DNA from: Sipunculus nudus
Taxonomy: Eukaryota > Annelida > Sipuncula > Golfingiida > Sipunculidae
Direction of reading: 5' to 3'
Length of the DNA: 64,000 bases
NCBI GenBank assembly: GCA_026874595.1
Contig: CM049313.1
Location: 30,500,008 to 30,564,007, forward strand
Part shown: one piece after another, positions 58,529 to 64,000 of the stretch
Layout: each line of letters opens with the position of its first letter
How positions within the stretch are numbered: position 1 is the stretch's first letter
Position numbers and translations under genes: made by a program
The notes under the pieces: generated by a model
Database searches by the model: none
Seen by the model: the letters and a program-made list of their open reading frames with translations, nothing else
What the model was told of the DNA's origin: nothing

Positions 58529-58546
58529 TCTTTTGTTGTACTACAG

Positions 58547-58641
58547 GTTGAAATCTTGGCATATTGATCCAAAATATGCAAGGATAGAAGCTTTCCACTG
58601 CCTAGCCAAGCCAACTCACTGCAGCAACTGCAAGCATATAG
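58547..58641 (+). CDS. GEN1: GEN1-like resolvase, fourth exon in window (Cys/His motif)
   Basis: This 95-bp exon enters in phase 2 and leaves in phase 1. The acceptor is TTTTGTTGTACTACAG and the donor GTAAGC starts at 58642. Its first base completes the arginine codon begun by the previous exon. The product ends with L-A-K-P-T-H-C-S-N-C-K-H-I, which resembles the Cys-x2-Cys/His segment between the nuclease core and the chromodomain of animal GEN1. That segment is absent from FEN1 and EXO1, so it is the best evidence for GEN1 identity. The next base is the first G of a Gly codon completed downstream. No further exon was recognised up to 64000. The acceptor lies directly behind the 3' end of an R3 element. 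Confidence 0.85.
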
Positions 58642-60333
58642 GTAAGCACAGCTCACTGAACAACAAGCTTGTTGGTGTGTAAATTCTTAAGTGCATGCAC
58701 TAATTGAATTGAAATAAGCTACAGCTTACTCAACCTTAGGCATTTAATTGGGTACAAAGTTAAATGCAGCTCACTCAACTTCAGGCATTTAATTGGGAAG
58801 AAAGGTATGTTGGGTAAGAAGTACAGCACACCCAGATGTTGAAGCATCTAGTTTCTTTATGGATCACAACTAGCTTTAAAATATGTACAATGTCTGTGAC
58901 TTTTGTTACTCATTCTTCATTTCTGTTTTAAGTAATACTATCACACAGAAACAGTGTAAGATATCTTTGAATGAGGGACAAGGTCTGTGACTCCCAATTA
59001 CTGTTCCTTCATTTCTGTGTTTAGTATTACAGTTAATCCTCGAAAATACAATCAATCATGATCTTTATTTTGACGTCCGTTAACAGGACACATTTTGCAA
59101 CCATTAGACCTACGAATCCTAAAATTGACATAGTTAGATGTCCCCTAAATCTCCTACCATACCAAAAATTGGGTCACTCTGACTTTGTTCCTCTAAGATA
59201 TCAAGGAAAAAACATCAATTTTCCATTAAAAACTTATTATTACACTTAAAGACTGCATAATATCAAAACCACTGATCTAATATTGATCATATTTTATATA
59301 ACCATTATATAACCATTCCCTATGTTTCCTATGTACATACCAGAAATTAGGTCAGTATTGTGTAATATCTTGAAGTTTTGTAAATAATTTCTTTAGTAAA
59401 AAATCAGGAAAGATATTTGCTCACTTTACATGAGAATGAAACTAGAGACTTTTTTTTAGAGATTCAACTTTATTTCATCAAGATTCAATTGTATACCCAA
59501 AATTAGATCTTAATTTTGCAAATTTTTAAGTTATTAGCATTATATAAATATAAAATCAGTACCTTAAATTTTGCCAAACTTTGGCCAAGGCATGTTTTTT
59601 TCCTGGAAGTTCTTTTGATTTAATTTTCACGGCACATACACAAAACAATTTGTCCAATCTGATAATAAAAGCTCGAAAAAATTAGGCTATAGTTATTGAA
59701 TGGAGGCTCTTATTGTATTCACTGGCATTGTGAAACTCAGCCCAGCACCTTCTGGTCACACTGGAAGTCAGCTGTGCCATGGTACTTGATTTGTCATGGG
59801 GCACTGGGGGAGATCCTGGCCCTGCTGTTGCAGGTGTACATGCAGTTATTCTCATACCCACCCATCCACCAACCAAGTGCAGTAATTGTTTTTGTTTGAA
59901 CTTTATTTTCTTAATTGAAATGCTGTTTCCACTCCAACATACAAAACTTTTCTTGAAATAGTTATCCGAAGAGTAAACCAGAAAATTCCATGTGGTAATG
60001 TAGCATTGTAAAAGAAATTATTTTTCTTTAAAATAATTTTAGGAAATCATAATATAATTAAACCTATCAGTATGCATGATTTGATAACATATGAGCCAAA
60101 TTATGGATAAATAGTGGTGCAATTTAAAATTTTGAATTCTAAATCAAATGTTTATTCCAGATATTTATTGTTTTGCAAATTTATCAAATTTTTGTTGTAT
60201 AAAAAATTAATACATTTGTGTGCATAATGGGATGTTATCTGACCAGATTATTAATAAATGTCCTCTGCTCTGCACCTTCCTCCCCCCCCCCCCCCCACCT
60301 CCCTGATGGTGTATAAACCAGATGAATGTTAAA
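58642..60333 (+). repeat. R1-related intronic sequence
   Basis: An R1 5' unit without its terminus starts near 59075 (CCGTTAACAGGACACATTTTG) and runs to about 59700, followed by R1 3' material with a C run near 60283. The first 430 bp contain short repeats of CAGCTCACTCAAC-like words. No exon was recognised. Confidence 0.5.
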
Positions 60334-61916
60334 ATTATATCCGCCAAAACAAAGTTTTGCAGATACTATGTTTTTGACTGGGTTCCTCTGCCGCCGCCGC
60401 ATTCGTTTCCGGAATAGAACTCTGAGACCACTCAACAGATTTTTCTGAAACTTTGCACAGTTATCGGGTCACATGTGAACTGGTGCCAAAATATTTTGCA
60501 TTGACCTCTGACCTTTCCTCTCTCCAGTGCGTCCATCTGTTCGTCTGTTTAGACACAAAAACCCACATATCTTAAGACACGTTTGACCGATCAGGAAAAA
60601 TTTTTTGCACAAATGTAGCCCTTGGATAGCTTTGTAACATACATAGAAAATGATGGCACCACCTGCAACCATTTTTGCACAGCATCCATCTGTTCATCTG
60701 CAATCACACATATCCAACAGCAGACAAACAGAAGGACTAGTTCAAAAATAGTGGCAGGTGGTGCCACCAATCTTGTGTACAATTCAGAGCTATGAGAGAT
60801 CTATTACACATGCAGAATTTCAGGGGGATATGTCCAACCAGTCCTGGGATATAAGCCTGAATGTCGGCAGCGTTAACATAAATGTAGGTGGTGCCACCTG
60901 CCAAAAAAAATTGAGAGAGCTATCCAAGATGTATGAACTCGCAAAATTTTAGGCAGATAAGTCAAACCACTACAGAGATATTAGTGATTTTAGCCCATGG
61001 CAGACAAACAGACGGACGCTGTGCAAAAATGGTTGCAGGTGGCCCCTTTGTGTATGATAAAGAACTATAAAAGGTCTATACACATGCAAAATTTTGGCCC
61101 AATCAATCAAATGGTTCCGGAGATATGAGCTTGGATGTCTGCAGCATAAACTAGAAAGTAGGTGGTGCCACCTGTCATAGAATCAAGAAAGCTGTCCAGG
61201 ATGTATAAACCTGCAAAATTTTAGGCAGATATGTCAAACCACTGCCAAGATATGAGTGATTTTATCCCACGGCAGACAAACAGACGGACACTGTGCAAAA
61301 ATGGTTGCAGGTGGCACCACCATATTTGCGTATGAGAAAGAGCTATGTGAGATCAATACACATGCAAATTTTCAGGAAGATACGTCAAACCAGTCCGGAG
61401 ATATAAGCATGGATGTCTGCAGCATGAACGTGAATGTAGGTGGCGCCACCTGTCATAAAATCAAGAAAGCTATCCAGGATGTATACACATGCTGAATTTC
61501 AGGTAAATTAGTCAAACCACTGCAGAGATATTAGTGATTTTAACCCAAGGCAGACGAACAGATGGACACTGTGCACAAATGGTTGCAGATGGCACCACCA
61601 ATTTTTTGTGTATGTTATAAAGCTATATCAAGGGCTACATTTGTACAAAATTTTTTTCCTGATCAGTCTGTTCCCGAGATATGTGGGTTTATATGTGGTA
61701 ACAGAGGCAAAAATGGACGCTGAGCAGAGAGGGAAGGTCAGAGGTCAACGCCAATTGGTTAGCCACCAGTTCACATATGACCCAATAATTGGTGTAAGAT
61801 TCGGAAAAAATCAGTCCAGTAGTCTCAGAGGAGTTCTCCAGAAACAACGCAGTGGTGGGGGAACCCGGTCAAAAACCTAGTATCCGCAAAACTCCGTTTT
61901 GGTGGATACAGTTATA
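60334..61916. mobile_element. R4 fold-back element with long inverted arms
   Basis: The arms, about 380 bp each (60334-60715 and 61535-61916), are reverse complements with scattered changes. The outer parts match as ATCCGCCAAAAC and its inverse, then TTTTTGACTGGGTTC and its inverse. The middle holds three reversed R4 units with GGTGGCGCCACC at 61439. No coding region is present. Confidence 0.75.
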
Positions 61917-61989
61917 GGTGAGATAGTAATTAGCATAATGATATTGTTTTTCCCTTGTTCAACCAATAGTCTGTATACTTTATTTGGAA

Positions 61990-62390
61990 AGATGTTGCCT
62001 ACGTGCCTTAATGGCAAGGTCTCTTCCTCATTCTCACGGCCTTCGCAAAGTTAAGTAAGCTAACCCTGCGGATGCCGCAAGCTAACCTTGCGGAAGCCAC
62101 AAAGACCCCTTACGACAGCTGCAGGTACACTGTATGTCTCTCGGGTAGCTGAGTAGGCATTAAAAATTGTGCTGTTATCCTACCACATCCGCACGTCTAC
62201 TGTATGGTGCCCGTACGGAGCCTGTAGGTGGCTGCCTGATGTGAGGCCGCTGCATCAACTTAAGCGCTTGTGCTAATGTCAGTTATGGTCGTTGTGGAGT
62301 CCCTGCGGCCTTCGAAAAACGCACGGTTGCCTTACGTCAACTGCACAGAATAGCCCAAAACACCCGCCATATGGCAACCGTATCCTATTA
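61990..62390. repeat. GC-richer segment, possible MITE
   Basis: Compositionally unlike its surroundings, with words TGCGG, CGTACGG and GCGGCC, and a 23-bp near-duplication of GCTAACC(C/T)TGCGGA. It ends GCCATATGGCAACCG. No clear terminal repeats were found. Confidence 0.4.
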
Positions 62391-63379
62391 ACACATACTA
62401 TCTTGAAAATGGCAGGAGCTAGCATCACCAAATTTTATGCAAGAAATTAATCATCTAAAAATACTATAAGATTTTGCTTATTTTTTAGCTAACAGTATTT
62501 TCTGAGATTTTATAGGGCTAAAAAAGCTAAAAACCCTGTTCAGCAAAATCGTTCAATATTTAACAGAAATGATCCCAGAGACCAGCTCTCTCAAGTTTGT
62601 TTGAATGGTTTGAGTTCAGTGATTTTTGGCCGAATTTCAGGAAGTTGAACTTAGTCTTCTGTCCAAAAAAGCATACTCAAATTACAATCTTAGAAACGGC
62701 TGGAGCTATCATTACCAAATTTTAGCAAATGTTGGTCACATGAGACATATTTCAGATTGAGGTATTTGAGGTGCCATCTACATCGACCTGTTTTGTTTCA
62801 GAAACCGTGTAATTTTACCCACTTACAGCTTTAAAATGTTTTATGATGAAACTGTTAAGCTGAATGGTTTAATTTTTCACAAGAATATTCTAGGATAGGG
62901 TTTTTTGAATTGTATAAGGATAGGTTGGGTTCATTGATTTTTGGTAGAGTCATAGAAAGCTTAAGTTGGTCTTGAGGCCGTTTAAGTAAGCCTATTTCAA
63001 ATTTTGGGCTGCAGTAGTCTTTTTCTGCAAAACTGTTCTTTCAATTTATGTAACATTGCACAAAAATGATTCCTGGGTGGCCTTTTTCAAGTTTACTTAA
63101 ATGATTTTTTGCACAATTTTAAGACCTTTGAAAATGAAAGGACTGCATCTTTTATTATTCTAAACATTTTTATAAAAAACTTATGAATGCATCAGCTTAA
63201 AAAAAAAGCATTTTAGCCAAAGTCTTTCAGTATGTGTAAAGAGATTAACCAACAGGCCAAGATTGTGTATAAATGGCTTGGCAGACTGCAAATTATTTTA
63301 GATTTGGCAACAGGCCAAAGGTCAGCCTGGGTCAATTTAAAGCTTTTGCAGAGTGCCAACTGTAGCAGATTAGGCAACA
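62391..63379 (+). repeat. R2-type internal sequence
   Basis: It is similar to 27640-28970 and 31600-32160 (phrases GAGCTA-CATCACCAAATTTTATG and CTCTCAAGTTTGTT). Neither R2 terminus is present. Confidence 0.6.
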
Positions 63380-63640
63380 CGTCAAGAGTTCACTCAGTGC
63401 AGCCAGGTATAGGTCAAGAGTTCACTCAGTGCAGTAGCTGCATTCTATATATAGCTTTGGCAGTCTGCCCACTGGGTCATATTTGGCACGGATCTGTTTA
63501 TAGCTTTGGCAGACTGCCAACTGTCAGATTATGCAACAGGTCAAGAGTTCACTCAGTGCTACCAGGTACAAGTCAAAAGTTTTCTCAGTCTAGTCAGGTG
63601 CAGGTCAAGAGTCCACTCAGTGCAGTAGCTGCCTGGCTGT
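63380..63640 (+). repeat. 32-bp minisatellite
   Basis: GTCAAGAGTTCACTCAGTGC-type units at 32-bp spacing occur at 63382, 63414, 63540, 63572 and 63604. The same units occur at 28979-29275. Confidence 0.7.
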
Positions 63641-64000
63641 AAAATTTCCAAGCTTTCCATGGAAATCCATGGAATTCCATGCTTGATTTCCATGGAAATG
63701 AAGCATGGAGTATTGGCACTCTTTTTCCATGCTACATGGAAAAAAAATTCACTGATACATGCATGGAGTCCATGGAAAACCAGGGCTTTCTATTTCCATG
63801 CTGTCCATGGTGTCCATGCTGTCCATGGAAAAGCACAGCTTTGTGTCCGTGCTGTCCATGGTGTCAGTGCTGTCCATGGAAAAGCACGGCTTTGTGTCTG
63901 TTGTGTCCATGGTGTCCATACTGTCCATGGAGTATTGGCACTCCTTTTTCCCTGCAGTATGGACACCATGGAAAATGTGCAGGTCCAGTCAATGCTGTCC
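63641..64000. repeat. CCATGG-rich tandem repeat reaching the window end
   Basis: TCCATGG and CCATGC words dominate. A 51-bp unit containing TCCATGGAAAAGCAC is present twice (63831 and 63882) with a third partial copy. The tract is self-complementary because CCATGG is palindromic. It continues beyond 64000. Confidence 0.75.

Noticed and set aside
63232-63642. 136-codon open frame
   Set aside because: It is the translation of the 32-bp minisatellite and R2 internal sequence, with no domain.
58642-64000. Further GEN1 exons
   Set aside because: I looked for a Cys-rich continuation and chromodomain-like coding with splice sites in the correct phase and found none that stood out from repeat sequence.

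Overview
This window is animal nuclear DNA. It has a spliced gene with GT-AG introns, Ty3/gypsy retrotransposon relics, and many interspersed repeats that carry TCCG-type microsatellites and poly-C runs. The repeat style, with AGCTCAGCTGA starts and GACCCATGGGTC...CCTTGTT ends, is what I associate with marine molluscs, most likely a bivalve. That taxonomic guess rests on memory of repeat style, not on a search.

Only one host gene is supported. Four plus-strand exons (1981-2070, 44776-44862, 50273-50454, 58547-58641) encode consecutive pieces of the XPG-I nuclease half and the following Cys/His motif of a GEN1-type Holliday junction resolvase. All four have consensus splice sites and compatible phases. 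The XPG-N exons must lie upstream and the C-terminal exons downstream of the window. Introns of about 42.7, 5.4 and 8.1 kb separate the exons, so more than 99% of the window is intronic and nearly all recognisable intron sequence is mobile-element debris.

Inside the first intron (about 7.4-19.9 kb) is a nested pair of degenerate Ty3/gypsy elements. Minus-strand element A (gag, protease, integrase, then RT) was split by plus-strand element B, which has two LTRs of about 615 bp, a PBS, a PPT and a 4-bp TATA target duplication. Removing B restores an open frame that runs from A's integrase into its RT. Both elements therefore have the unusual order gag-PR-IN-RT of Gmr1-like elements. A third relic, C (47.5-49.5 kb, second intron), has gag and protease of the same type. 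It is fused to what looks like a miniature LTR element whose 146-bp LTR contains perfect Pol III A- and B-box matches. A lone integrase fragment lies at 51.3-51.5 kb.

The rest is mostly four repeat families, named here R1-R4. R1, R2 and R3 share subterminal inverted repeats, a hairpin next to the 3' end and no visible target duplication, which resembles non-autonomous Helentron-like elements (HINE/DINE type). R1 copies are nested in one another up to three deep. R4 is a fold-back element built around tandem units with the palindrome GGTGGCGCCACC. Two GEN1 exons (50273 and 58547) begin only 16-18 nt after the 3' terminus of an R1-like or R3 copy, so mobile-element ends appear to supply part of the splice acceptor. 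There is also a 188-bp TA-flanked MITE and several minisatellites. Stretches at 1-297, 651-1641, 45.3-46.6 kb and 55.4-57.1 kb contain nothing I can assign.
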